Assembly (NCBI GenBank): GCA_018241965.1
Contig: JAFECS010000006.1
Span: 1-52,748 of the forward strand
Direction of reading: 5' to 3'
DNA length: 52,748 nt
Source: Pseudomonadota bacterium
GTDB taxonomy: Bacteria > Pseudomonadota > Gammaproteobacteria > Berkiellales > Berkiellaceae
Shown: piece by piece, positions 35,506 through 43,528 of the stretch
Numbering within the stretch: position 1 is the stretch's first letter
Layout: each line of letters opens with the position of its first letter
Notes under the pieces: model-generated
The model's database searches: none
The model's input: only the letters and a program-made list of their open reading frames with translations
Told to the model about the DNA's origin: nothing
Made by a program: the position numbers and the translations under genes

Positions 35506-35546
35506 AGTGAATACTCGCATACTAACATTGGGATGTCAACTTCTAA
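35506..35546 (-). promoter_or_regulatory. sigma70-type promoter of the peptide/macrodomain operon
   Basis: On the minus strand TTGACA is followed after 17 bases by GAGTAT with TGC just before it (extended -10). It is about 35 bases upstream of ATG 35474 and has a consensus -35 box. Confidence 0.55.
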
Positions 35547-35584
35547 AAATAAAGATTTTTGCAGATAATTTGTGTAATTACAGC

Positions 35585-35616
35585 AAAAAAAGCCTGCATA
35601 TTTTCAGGCTTTCTTT
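35585..35616. terminator. bidirectional terminator-like hairpin in a divergent intergenic region
   Basis: AAAGCCTG, loop of 8, CAGGCTTT, with an A-run on one side and TTTCTTT on the other. It stands between the promoters of two divergently transcribed units, where no gene ends, so it may terminate an unannotated short RNA. Confidence 0.6.
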
Positions 35617-35671
35617 GGTAGTTATTATGACATGTTTTAGATAAAGTGGGATTTCTCACAGACAAAGATCT

Positions 35672-35701
35672 TTGAAGCTTACATCCTTGTTTCTTTATAA
35701 T
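35672..35701 (+). promoter_or_regulatory. sigma70-type promoter of the DUF2059 gene
   Basis: TTGAAG, 18 bases, TATAAT (35696-35701), placing the start of transcription about 30 bases before the ATG at 35740. Confidence 0.6.
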
Positions 35702-35739
35702 ATGTCATATATTTTCTTTTGGGTTTTTAGGAGTTTATG

Positions 35740-36237
35740 ATGTTTAAGTTAAAAAGCTTTGTATTAAGTGGTTTATTTTTGTGTTTATTTTCAAGTGCAA
35801 TGTTTGCCGAAGACAATTCTCCAAGCTTAGAAAAATCCCAAGAGCTAATTACCCTTGTTAAAATGGATCAAATGCTTGACCAACAAATTGAAGTAGCTGT
35901 TCAACAATTAATTATACAAGTGCCTGAGTTTTCGAATCATAAAGAAGAGATTAACGTCATATTTGAGGATATGCTTAACAAAAAAGAATTTACGCAGTTT
36001 GTAACAAAGCTGTTAGCTGATAATTTTACTGAAAGTGAAATCCAGGAAATGATTAAATTCTATCAATCTCCTACTGGTCAGAAAGCACTTTCTAAAATGC
36101 CTCTGATTACACAAGAAACCATGATATACATGCAACAAAAGATGAGCAAAAACAAAGATAAATTAGAAGCGCTATTTAAAAAAATAGACGCTGAACAAAA
36201 GCAGAAAAACCAACCCCAAACACCCACGAAAAAATAA
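35740..36237 (+). CDS. DUF2059 family secreted protein
   Basis: A 165-residue protein with a signal peptide (MFKLKSFVLSGLFLCLFSSAMFAE) and the DUF2059 core, including FTESEIQEMIKFYQSPTGQKALSKMP, a very characteristic segment. Probably periplasmic; family function is unknown. The second of two adjacent ATGs (35740) is the better start because AGGAG is then 6 bases upstream rather than 3. Ends in a Gln/Pro/Lys-rich tail. Confidence 0.88.
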   Translation: MFKLKSFVLSGLFLCLFSSAMFAEDNSPSLEKSQELITLVKMDQMLDQQIEVAVQQLIIQVPEFSNHKEEINVIFEDMLNKKEFTQFVTKLLADNFTESEIQEMIKFYQSPTGQKALSKMPLITQETMIYMQQKMSKNKDKLEALFKKIDAEQKQKNQPQTPTKK

Positions 36238-36244
36238 GCTGCCT

Positions 36245-36276
36245 GTGCCAGGATTAAGCCTGGCACCAAAATTTTT
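36245..36276 (+). terminator. rho-independent terminator of the DUF2059 gene
   Basis: GTGCCAGG, loop ATTAAG, CCTGGCAC, then CAAAATTTTT. An exact 8-bp stem directly after the gene. Confidence 0.75.
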
Positions 36277-36480
36277 AAAAACCCCTCTGCGCTTTTGATC
36301 TCTAAATTTTCATCAAATTCAAATAGAAATTATATGGCATAACTTTTGCCGCCTTAATTTAACTCAAGCCGCTCATCATTCTCACGCGAGCAAAACATCG
36401 GCCACGAATTGTTACTTATTACAAAAAAAATTATTATTCAGCTCTAACTGCAAACAATTTTTTATGGGGAATATATTTGA

Positions 36481-37311
36481 ATGTTGTCATCAAGCATGCA
36501 GACAAGCCATCTTAGTAAAGAGGAACTAGATATATTTAAATTTGCTAAAGAAGGTGATGTCATAAAGACTGCAGTAACTTGTTGTAAGCTCAAGAGTGTT
36601 GATTGTAAGCTTTCAAATGGCTTTACCCCATTAATGGTTGCTATGCAGTTTAAAAAAGATAATTATTTAGCGGTTATCAATTATTTAATTGGCCTTGGCG
36701 CAGATCCTCATTGCCGTTCTGCATCAGGTCTTAGTGCTTTGGATATTGCCAAAATAAATCAGGATAATCAAGCAATAGAATTATTAGAAAAATGGATAAA
36801 ACATCGCGAAAAACAAATAAACGAATTGTTAAAAGCAGCAAAAGAGGGAGATTATGAGCATGCTTTTCAATTAACCGAGCATGAAAAGGTGGATCTAAAT
36901 TGTACCAATGTTTTTGGACAAACCCCATTAATGTTGGCCGCTTACTTTCAAAAACATAGATATTTAGAAATTATGCAGTTATTAATTACAAAGGGAGCTA
37001 GTCTTGACGCTAGGACGCGTCTAGGTAAAAGTGTGCTTGATATAGCCAAAGCACGAAAAGACAAAGAAGCAATCCAATTGCTTGAGTCTGCAATGGGCAT
37101 ACAAACGCCTGTCTCAACCTTAACATCAGAAACAGATTATATGGCTTTTCTAGATCAACCATCAGAGCCGCTATTTGAAATTAAACCGCTGTACACCCCT
37201 GTATTCTCATTGCCAACTATCGCACAGAAGAGGATCGAATTTAGACCGTTGTCATTTTCCTGTGAGGGAGAACCTGAACCGAGCTTCAGATTTGAGGATT
37301 TCTTCAGTTGA
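36481..37311 (+). CDS. ankyrin-repeat protein, candidate effector
   Basis: A 276-residue protein with two ankyrin blocks of similar sequence: NGFTPLMVAMQFKKDNYLAVINYLIGLGADP with SGLSALDIAKINQDNQAIELLE, and FGQTPLMLAAYFQKHRYLEIMQLLITKGASL with LGKSVLDIAKARKDKEAIQLLE. The blocks were evidently duplicated. The C-terminal 75 residues are non-repetitive, aromatic and acidic (EPEPSFRFEDFFS). No signal peptide. Ankyrin proteins are common host-interaction proteins in Legionellales and related groups, but many are not exported. GGGGA lies 10 bases upstream. Confidence 0.85.
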   Translation: MLSSSMQTSHLSKEELDIFKFAKEGDVIKTAVTCCKLKSVDCKLSNGFTPLMVAMQFKKDNYLAVINYLIGLGADPHCRSASGLSALDIAKINQDNQAIELLEKWIKHREKQINELLKAAKEGDYEHAFQLTEHEKVDLNCTNVFGQTPLMLAAYFQKHRYLEIMQLLITKGASLDARTRLGKSVLDIAKARKDKEAIQLLESAMGIQTPVSTLTSETDYMAFLDQPSEPLFEIKPLYTPVFSLPTIAQKRIEFRPLSFSCEGEPEPSFRFEDFFS

Positions 37312-37349
37312 GGATCTTTTGGTGCTGAAGAAGGGATTCTGCTAGCACC

Positions 37350-38156
37350 CTAATCTAATTTTTTTACGCGTTCCCAAGAAGCTTCTATACTAGAGCTTAG
37401 CTCCTCTTCTGCCCCTTCTTCGCGTTCTTCATCCGGACTCATGTCCATATCATCAACATTATGAATTCTTTGCATTTCAAATGCTACGCATGCATTGGGC
37501 GCACTGGATTTAACAAGGTTCATAACATGATCAATGAGTTGCGCATTTACATTCTTAACCCATATTGTTTTTGCAAGGCTGGCGCGAATAGCAGGTTGCA
37601 TCAATAACCACAAATCCTCTTGAACGCCTTGCGCTGTCCAGCTGTTGGCAAAATGCTTTTGCGCATCTAATGACAATGAAAGATAAAACTGATTACAGAG
37701 TGTATAGGCTTCGCCTTTTAGGCAATTAAAGCAATACAGCAACAATTGATTTTGTTGATCGCGCCGCTCTCGTGCCCTGCTCGCGCGATGAAACAAGGCA
37801 AGTACTTCCTCTGAAGCAGGCGTATATTGTAATGAGTCGATAAGTTCATCAAACTCTTTATTAGTAAAAAAGTGGCGGTTTGTAAAAAAACAGGTTGATA
37901 AATAATGTTTCATTTTGTCCCATAAAACATCACCAATACCCGTTTGCACGGTCCATTGAAATCCCTCAAGCAATTTATCTTCATCGCTCAAGTGTTGGTA
38001 AAATTGCAAGCAATAATGTTTGCCTTCTTTAATCACTGAGATATGGGGAGCAATGATGACCGGTTTTGCCCTTTGCTTTAAAAGGGGTAATGCACCAATG
38101 TCTTCTTCTTCAGTATTATCTTTATCATCTTCTCTGGTGCGTTTTCCGGCCAACAT
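37350..38156 (-). CDS. hypothetical effector-like protein with a basic N-terminal and acidic C-terminal motif, 268 aa
   Basis: Not recognised. The N-terminus MLAGKRTREDDKDN has a short basic KRTR cluster similar to monopartite nuclear localisation signals, with another basic patch at about residue 27. The middle is helical (HRASRARERRDQQNQLLLYCF). The C-terminal 30 residues contain a glutamate-rich block (SPDEEREEGAEEELSS) and end in ASWERVKKLD, reminiscent of the E-block secretion signal of Dot/Icm effectors. Export is inferred only. It is convergent with the ankyrin gene. Confidence 0.7.
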   Translation of the reverse strand: MLAGKRTREDDKDNTEEEDIGALPLLKQRAKPVIIAPHISVIKEGKHYCLQFYQHLSDEDKLLEGFQWTVQTGIGDVLWDKMKHYLSTCFFTNRHFFTNKEFDELIDSLQYTPASEEVLALFHRASRARERRDQQNQLLLYCFNCLKGEAYTLCNQFYLSLSLDAQKHFANSWTAQGVQEDLWLLMQPAIRASLAKTIWVKNVNAQLIDHVMNLVKSSAPNACVAFEMQRIHNVDDMDMSPDEEREEGAEEELSSSIEASWERVKKLD

Positions 38157-38239
38157 AGATAAAATTTTCTCTACTACTCATGAGATTCAGGTCGGAAGGA
38201 TAACATAATTATGTCATGATTCCTAGAAATGGGGTGGGA

Positions 38240-39136
38240 TTATTCAAATGCACTGGCCAATGCTGGGTAGGTGAAGAATACAAAATGGACCGAATTCACC
38301 ATAAAATGCGTCAAAATACTGGCCTCAATTTTTTTGGCTCTGATATAAGCATACCCATAAAGAAGGCCTGCAACACTAGCCAAGATCATATACTTATAGC
38401 CCCCTTTAAAGTGAGCCGCGCCAAATAAAGAGGCAGTGATAACCAGCGCTACCCATTTGCCCACTTTGTAATTTTGCCACCAAGACATTAAAGTTTGTTG
38501 GATCATACCGCGAAAAAGCGCTTCTTCAGCAATGCTGACAAAAAACAAATTATTAATTGCCCATAAGAAAAAGAAAGGCGTTAGTTTTACATCAAATTTC
38601 ACATAGCCTAATGCGAAGGTGAGCGGCAGCAAAAGTGCGATGGCTATCAACCCACTCTTTGCCGCTATTTTGAGCGCCGGTTTCCATTTGCCTTCATTGG
38701 CTAAGCTATGATAGCCACAGAACCATATAAAAAATAACCCGATCAAAGATTTATCAAAAGTGAAATACATCGAATAAGGAATAGCATCCTCAGTGATATA
38801 AAGCCTATTAATCGCTTGCCAATTTTCAATCCCAGGCACAGGTACGAGCATGATAGCAACAGAACACATCAGCACAACCAAAAAAGCGCCCTTTCGTAAC
38901 CATTTGTTTTTGGCATGGTAACTTAGGTAAAACAAGGCACAGTAGAAAACAATTAATCCAAAGCCCAGTAAATCAATAAAGCCGGTGATGATCCCTAAAA
39001 CCATTGCTGAGAAAAAAGTGCCAAAACGAACATAATTGTTCTTAAATAAATACATGTTAATAAAAGCAAGTAAAAGCAAACTGAACGTAGCTAAAGCAAA
39101 GTGATTATTAAAGAAAGAAGAAAAACTATAGATCAT
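38240..39136 (-). CDS. CPBP family intramembrane metalloprotease
   Basis: A 298-residue polytopic protein with about eight membrane segments and the CPBP (Abi/CAAX-protease) motifs near the C-terminus: SIAEEALFRGMIQQTL (EExxxR), LFGAAHFKGG (FxxxH), then THFMVNSVHF (HxxxN). Bacterial members range from prenyl-protein proteases to bacteriocin immunity and O-antigen related functions. It begins two bases after the HAD phosphatase gene, so they share an operon. The presence of bacteriocin-like peptides in the window makes an immunity role conceivable but it is not linked to them. Confidence 0.85.
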   Translation of the reverse strand: MIYSFSSFFNNHFALATFSLLLLAFINMYLFKNNYVRFGTFFSAMVLGIITGFIDLLGFGLIVFYCALFYLSYHAKNKWLRKGAFLVVLMCSVAIMLVPVPGIENWQAINRLYITEDAIPYSMYFTFDKSLIGLFFIWFCGYHSLANEGKWKPALKIAAKSGLIAIALLLPLTFALGYVKFDVKLTPFFFLWAINNLFFVSIAEEALFRGMIQQTLMSWWQNYKVGKWVALVITASLFGAAHFKGGYKYMILASVAGLLYGYAYIRAKKIEASILTHFMVNSVHFVFFTYPALASAFE

Positions 39137-39138
39137 GA

Positions 39139-39744
39139 TTACAGCACCACCCCTAATCTTTTTAATTCTTCAATAATTTGCTCAGTGTCTTTAAATTGAA
39201 CAGCCTGTATCCCTACCGCCTTTGCCCCTTCAATGTTTTTTATCACATCATCTAAAAACAAGGTTTCCTCTGGGGATAATTGATAGGTTTTTAAAAGATG
39301 GCGATAGATCTCAGCTGATGGCTTTAAATGACCAATGTGGGCAGACACCACTACTCCTTTAAACAAGGGCCAAAAATCATAGCGTGCTCTTAAATACGCC
39401 ATGATTTCATGCGTATTATCAGTTAAAGCATATAAAGGATAATTTCCATGTAATGTTCTTAAAAGCTTCTGGGCACCGGCTATTGGTGTTAAAGATTCTT
39501 TAGTAATTTGCGCCATTTGCTGCAAACGTTCAATTTCTAAACCAAGTCGAGAATGGTACTCTAAAAGCGCTTGGGCTTCAGTAATATAGCCTAAGTTCAG
39601 CGCCAGCCAAGTTTCATGCTTAAAAATTTCTTGGACAAGGGTTGCTTGATTGGGATGCTCTGGAAATGATTTGGCAATAATGTACACCGGATCATAGCGA
39701 ACCAAGACATTACCCACATCGAAGACTATATTTTTGATCCGCAC
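39139..39744 (-). CDS. HAD superfamily phosphatase (YihX-like)
   Basis: A 201-residue haloacid dehalogenase family enzyme, with motif I NIVFDVGNVLVRYDP, motif II ALTDNT, the lysine in HIGHLKPSAEIY and motif IV LFLDDVIKNIEGA. The pattern resembles glucose-1-phosphatase YihX and related sugar phosphatases. It starts with GTG (AAGGA 7 bases upstream). Two bases separate it from the CPBP protease gene. Confidence 0.9.
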   Translation of the reverse strand: MRIKNIVFDVGNVLVRYDPVYIIAKSFPEHPNQATLVQEIFKHETWLALNLGYITEAQALLEYHSRLGLEIERLQQMAQITKESLTPIAGAQKLLRTLHGNYPLYALTDNTHEIMAYLRARYDFWPLFKGVVVSAHIGHLKPSAEIYRHLLKTYQLSPEETLFLDDVIKNIEGAKAVGIQAVQFKDTEQIIEELKRLGVVL

Positions 39745-39818
39745 AGACGGTCCTTGTTAACTCATATTGTGCTAAAAATTAACAATCCTTCTTCGCCTCA
39801 AAGGCTTCGCAGGACATA

Positions 39819-39854
39819 AGAATCACTAAAATCACTTCGTGATTAAGTGATTCT
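39819..39854 (-). terminator. hairpin after tRNA-Ser
   Basis: AGAATCACT (39819-39827) pairs with AGTGATTCT (39846-39854), with an inner AATCAC/GTGATT stem. It is directly 3' of the minus-strand tRNA and may terminate or help process it. Confidence 0.5.
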
Positions 39855-39944
<90 letters not shown>

Positions 39945-39953
39945 ATTTTTCTT

Positions 39954-40063
39954 TGCAGATAGCATTTATACTGCGTTGCCTTCGCTATCTCATGACAGTC
40001 ATGTACTGAGATGTACACTCCTGCCATTCGAAGCTTGGCGCCTAGTCTAAATGCCATCTGCTG
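39954..40063. repeat. 110-bp inverted-repeat element next to tRNA-Ser
   Basis: GCAGATAGCATTTATACTG (39954-39972) matches, with three or so mismatches, the reverse complement of the right end (about 40043-40063, TAAATGCCATCTGC). The centre is palindromic (CATGACAGTCATG, then GTAC...GTAC). It has the layout of a MITE or ERIC-like intergenic element and encodes no protein. Confidence 0.7.
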
Positions 40064-40191
40064 CGAAAATTTTTATCATGGCAATTATACTTCGGCACAA
40101 CATAATACGGGACTTTTTGGCCCTTTGCACGTTATAGTAGTATCGCAAAAAAGTTAACAAGATGTTAAAAAACTAACTTATAAGGTCAGGT

Positions 40192-41562
40192 ATGACGAAG
40201 CAGGTTGTGGTCCTAGAGCTTAATGAGTTCAATACTGAATTGCTTACCCAGGCAGTGAAGGAACATGCATTGCCCAATTTAGCCAAAGTGTTGGCTTTCA
40301 AAAAAGCGCATTATAAAACCGATGACAGATACAATAGCGGCTACTTAGAGCCGTGGGTACAATGGGTTTCAATTCATTCAGGCACCCCTTCCAGTAAACA
40401 TCATATTAAACATCTTGGCGATGTACCGGATCTTGCATTTGAACAATGTTGGGAAACTTTATCTGCCCATGGCGTTAGTACTGGCGTCTGGGGCGTCATG
40501 AATGGGGCAAGAAATAAAGCAAAACAGGTACCCTTCTTTTTACCCGATCCGTGGACCTTTCAAGAACAAGGATACCCTAAAAAGCTCAATCACTTATTAG
40601 ACTTGCCGCGGTATATCTCAAAAAACTATCAAAATTTAAATCCCTTAAAGCTTCTCACCAAAGGGGTAGGACTCATTCACTTTATACTCACCTCTGGAGC
40701 AAGCTTAAAAATTCTTCAACATACGCTCAAATTATTTAAGGATATGCGTCAATACGGTAAAAAACATTTTGTGTTTATCTCCTATTTTGACTATATCTCG
40801 ACCTTATTGTTTTGCGAATATAAGAAAAAATACAACCCACAATGCGCGATTATTTTTTTAAATTCGCTAGCGCATTTACAACATCATCATTGGAAAAAAG
40901 GCCCGCATACGGTAACACCTGAGATTTTACATGGGTTAAAAACCATTGATAAAGTTTTAGCTTATTTATTTGCCACCTTTCCTGATAATGCCTTTGTAGT
41001 ACACAATGGGTTATCACAAATGAACACCAATCATGAACGTGCCTGGATCCTATATCGACAAAAAGATCCCATGCGATTTCTAAAAGCATTACATATTCCT
41101 GCTATTGCCGTTGAACAACATATGACTCACGATGGCCATGTATTTTTTGCCAATAAAGAAGATTGCCAAAAGGCTTATACAGAGTTAAAAGAAGCAACCC
41201 TTTTGGATAAACCTTTGTTTCATGTTGAATTCAATGAGCATGATAATTGTAAACTATTTTATATGCTCAAATTTACCGACGAACTCAGTGATAAAAACAT
41301 AACTTTTACCTTTAGAAATGAGCATTATCCATTTTTTGAACATTTTGATAGCATCGTCAAGCGCACTGGGCGCCATATACCTTTTGGTACGGTATTTAGC
41401 GATACCATCCATTTTCCCGATCAAATCTATAACCATGATTTTAACCGTTATTTGTTTAATTACTTTAAGCCCGATGAATTTGCGCTGCCAGTATTTGATG
41501 AAGAAAGTGAAGAAGTTGAACATTACGAAGAAGATTTAGAAGAAGAACACCAACTGCTATGA
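40192..41562 (+). CDS. alkaline-phosphatase-superfamily-like protein
   Basis: A 456-residue protein beginning VVVLELNEFNTELLTQ and containing YLEPWVQWVSIHSGTPSS, then later FAVHNGLSQMN-like and HDGHVFFAN segments, a layout resembling uncharacterised nucleotide-pyrophosphatase/AlkP-like hydrolases that act on phosphoryl or phosphonate groups. No signal peptide. The C-terminal 20 residues are strongly acidic (FDEESEEVEHYEEDLEEEHQ). AGGTCAGG precedes the ATG. It overlaps a polyprenyl-type glycosyltransferase gene by 4 bases, so the pair may act on the same lipid-linked sugar. The enzyme assignment is moderate. Confidence 0.65.
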   Translation: MTKQVVVLELNEFNTELLTQAVKEHALPNLAKVLAFKKAHYKTDDRYNSGYLEPWVQWVSIHSGTPSSKHHIKHLGDVPDLAFEQCWETLSAHGVSTGVWGVMNGARNKAKQVPFFLPDPWTFQEQGYPKKLNHLLDLPRYISKNYQNLNPLKLLTKGVGLIHFILTSGASLKILQHTLKLFKDMRQYGKKHFVFISYFDYISTLLFCEYKKKYNPQCAIIFLNSLAHLQHHHWKKGPHTVTPEILHGLKTIDKVLAYLFATFPDNAFVVHNGLSQMNTNHERAWILYRQKDPMRFLKALHIPAIAVEQHMTHDGHVFFANKEDCQKAYTELKEATLLDKPLFHVEFNEHDNCKLFYMLKFTDELSDKNITFTFRNEHYPFFEHFDSIVKRTGRHIPFGTVFSDTIHFPDQIYNHDFNRYLFNYFKPDEFALPVFDEESEEVEHYEEDLEEEHQLL

Positions 41563-42602
41563 AGCCCTATATTATCATTCCTGCATACAAGCCCGACCCT
41601 GCCTTGGTGAGCCTTGTGAAAGAATTATCAATGCACGGCTTATCTTTGATTATTGTCAATGATGGCTCTGGCCTCGCTTATCAAACAATCTTTGAAGATT
41701 GCCAACAAATAGATAATGTTACCGTACTTCAGCACGCGGTGAATTTAGGTAAAGGCCAGGCTTTAAAAACTGCCTTTAACTATTTTTTAAACAATGCGCC
41801 AACGGACTGCAAAGGCGTGGTCACTGCCGATGCCGATGGGCAGCATCTGGTCGAAGATATCATAAACGTGAGTACCGAGCTTAATCTCAACCCAAATGCT
41901 TTATGTTTAGGCGCGCGAAACTTTTCAAAAGGCGTACCTTTTAGAAGCCGCTTCGGTAATAACTTAACCCGTTTTATTTTTCGTATCTTGATAGGGCACT
42001 CTTTACAAGACACCCAAACTGGGTTACGTGGGATCCCTCGCCATTTTTTAAAGAGTTTACTCAAAACAAATGCTAATGGTTATGACTTTGAACTCGATAT
42101 GTTAATTTCGGCTTCAAAACAAAAAGTAAAAATGCTTGAAGTACCTATTCATACCGTTTACATGGATAATAATAAAAGTTCGCACTTTAACCCGCTGGTG
42201 GATTCCTTAAAAATCTATTTTGTGTTCTTTCGCTTTTTAATATTTTCCATCGTCAGCGGTTTGTTAGACTTTCTCGCTTTCTCTTTGGCTTTTTTTGTTT
42301 TCGGGCAAGTGTTGTTTAGCGAAACTTTAGCCAGAATTTTTTCAGGCACATGTAACTTTTTGCTAAATAAAGAGCTGGTGTTCAAATCTAAAGAACGCAT
42401 CCTGCCAGAAGCACTAAAATACGCCACTTTGTGTTTGGTGAATTTGGTGTTTTCTTATGGCTTAATTTCAAGCCTTGTTTTTTTAGGCGCCAATGTATAC
42501 GCCAGTAAATTAATTGCCCTTACTGGGTTATTTATTGCTAATTTTGCTATTCAGAAAGTGCTGGTCTTTGGCAAAGAAGAAGGATATTCGGCAAGTATCT
42601 GA
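41559..42602 (+). CDS. glycosyltransferase family 2 fused to GtrA-like membrane domain
   Basis: A 347-residue two-domain protein. Residues 1-215 form a GT2 (dolichol-phosphate-mannose synthase type) domain: IIIPAYKPDP, IIVNDGSG, NLGKGQALKTAF, TADADGQH (DxD) and DTQTGLRGIPR. Residues about 222-340 hold four hydrophobic helices with GtrA features (FLIFSIVSGLLDFLAF and FLLNKELVFKSKE). Such fusions transfer a sugar to undecaprenyl phosphate and flip it for envelope glycan decoration. It starts in the stop of the preceding gene (ATGA overlap). Confidence 0.88.
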   Translation: MKPYIIIPAYKPDPALVSLVKELSMHGLSLIIVNDGSGLAYQTIFEDCQQIDNVTVLQHAVNLGKGQALKTAFNYFLNNAPTDCKGVVTADADGQHLVEDIINVSTELNLNPNALCLGARNFSKGVPFRSRFGNNLTRFIFRILIGHSLQDTQTGLRGIPRHFLKSLLKTNANGYDFELDMLISASKQKVKMLEVPIHTVYMDNNKSSHFNPLVDSLKIYFVFFRFLIFSIVSGLLDFLAFSLAFFVFGQVLFSETLARIFSGTCNFLLNKELVFKSKERILPEALKYATLCLVNLVFSYGLISSLVFLGANVYASKLIALTGLFIANFAIQKVLVFGKEEGYSASI

Positions 42603-42623
42603 ATTTATTAAGATTTATCACTG

Positions 42624-42668
42624 TTGACAAGAACCCGCAAAAAGTATATATTATTTAGTATATACTTT
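42624..42668 (+). promoter_or_regulatory. vapBC promoter with palindromic operator
   Basis: TTGACA (42624-42629), 17 bases, TATATT (42647-42652). A perfect inverted repeat AAAGTATATA (42641-42650), 8 bases, TATATACTTT (42659-42668) overlaps the -10 box, the arrangement expected for autorepression by the VapB antitoxin. Confidence 0.75.
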
Positions 42669-42686
42669 AGGTGGGTGTATTTACTT

Positions 42687-42917
42687 ATGAAAAAAGCAAA
42701 ATTATTTCAAAATGGCCAAAGCCTAGCGGTGAGATTACCTAAAGAATTTCGGGTTAAAGGTAAAGAGTTATATATTAAAAAACAAGGCAGGAACATTGTC
42801 CTCATTCCAATTAGCGATTCCCCATGGCAAGAATGGGAACAATCGCTTCATATGTTTTCTGCTGATTTTTTAGAAGAAAGAAACCAGCCGAAAACTCAAG
42901 AAAGAGATCCTTTATGA
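42687..42917 (+). CDS. vapB: VapB-type antitoxin (AbrB/SpoVT family)
   Basis: A 76-residue antitoxin. KAKLFQNGQSLAVRLPKEFR is the swapped-hairpin AbrB DNA-binding motif, followed by KELYIKKQGRNIVLIPI and an acidic toxin-binding tail ending in NQPKTQERDPL. It should bind and neutralise the following VapC and repress the operon at the palindrome at 42641-42668. The frame is open 21 codons upstream, but that part spans the promoter, so ATG 42687 is used. Its end overlaps vapC by ATGA. Confidence 0.9.
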   Translation: MKKAKLFQNGQSLAVRLPKEFRVKGKELYIKKQGRNIVLIPISDSPWQEWEQSLHMFSADFLEERNQPKTQERDPL

Positions 42918-43321
42918 AATATCTTCTAGATACAAATATTTGTATCTATATCATTAAACATTCTCCACCTTCTGTTATTAAAAAATTTCATTCTCTAATT
43001 ATTGGGGATATTGGGATTTCTTCTATCACACTTGCAGAATTGGAGTATGGTGTTGCCAAAAGTGAGCATAAAGCTAAAAATGAAGAAGCATTAAGTAATT
43101 TTATTATGCCTTTGGAAGTTATGGAATTTGATGGAGCTGCGGCATCAGCTTATGGAAAAATTAGAGCTGAACTTGAGAAAAAAGGCAATAAAATCGGTTC
43201 TATGGATATGTTAATAGCAGCTCATGCGTTATCCATGAATGTTATTTTAGTTACAAATAATGAAAAAGAATTTCTGCGCATTAAAAATCTGCACATTGAA
43301 AATTGGGTAACGCCTAATTAA
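42914..43321 (+). CDS. vapC: VapC-type PIN-domain ribonuclease toxin
   Basis: A 135-residue PIN endonuclease. The acidic active-site residues are in LLDTNICIYIIK (D6), SSITLAELEYGV, and SMDMLIAAHALS with a final VTNNEKEF segment. VapC toxins cut specific RNAs such as initiator tRNA or 23S rRNA loops. Translation is coupled to vapB by a 4-base overlap, and the motif set is intact, so the pair is probably functional. Confidence 0.92.
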   Translation: MKYLLDTNICIYIIKHSPPSVIKKFHSLIIGDIGISSITLAELEYGVAKSEHKAKNEEALSNFIMPLEVMEFDGAAASAYGKIRAELEKKGNKIGSMDMLIAAHALSMNVILVTNNEKEFLRIKNLHIENWVTPN

Positions 43322-43528
43322 AAAAGACAATCGCATTAGCCATAAAGCAATTTATGCAAATGCATCGATTCGGAAACTACGGGATTAACCTTCAGGCTGT
43401 ACCTTCCTACAACGCTTTCATAGCATCTTCGATAATAGTATTTTAACAAACGTTAAGTATAACTGTGTATAATTAATTTCATATCTTTCGCATTTGCTGA
43501 ACAGTCTGTATTTACATACGGAGTCTTT

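Noticed and set aside
38240..39136. CPBP protease as immunity protein for the double-glycine peptides
   Set aside because: It lies 3 kb away in an operon with a HAD phosphatase, and CPBP proteins have many other roles; there is no positional link.
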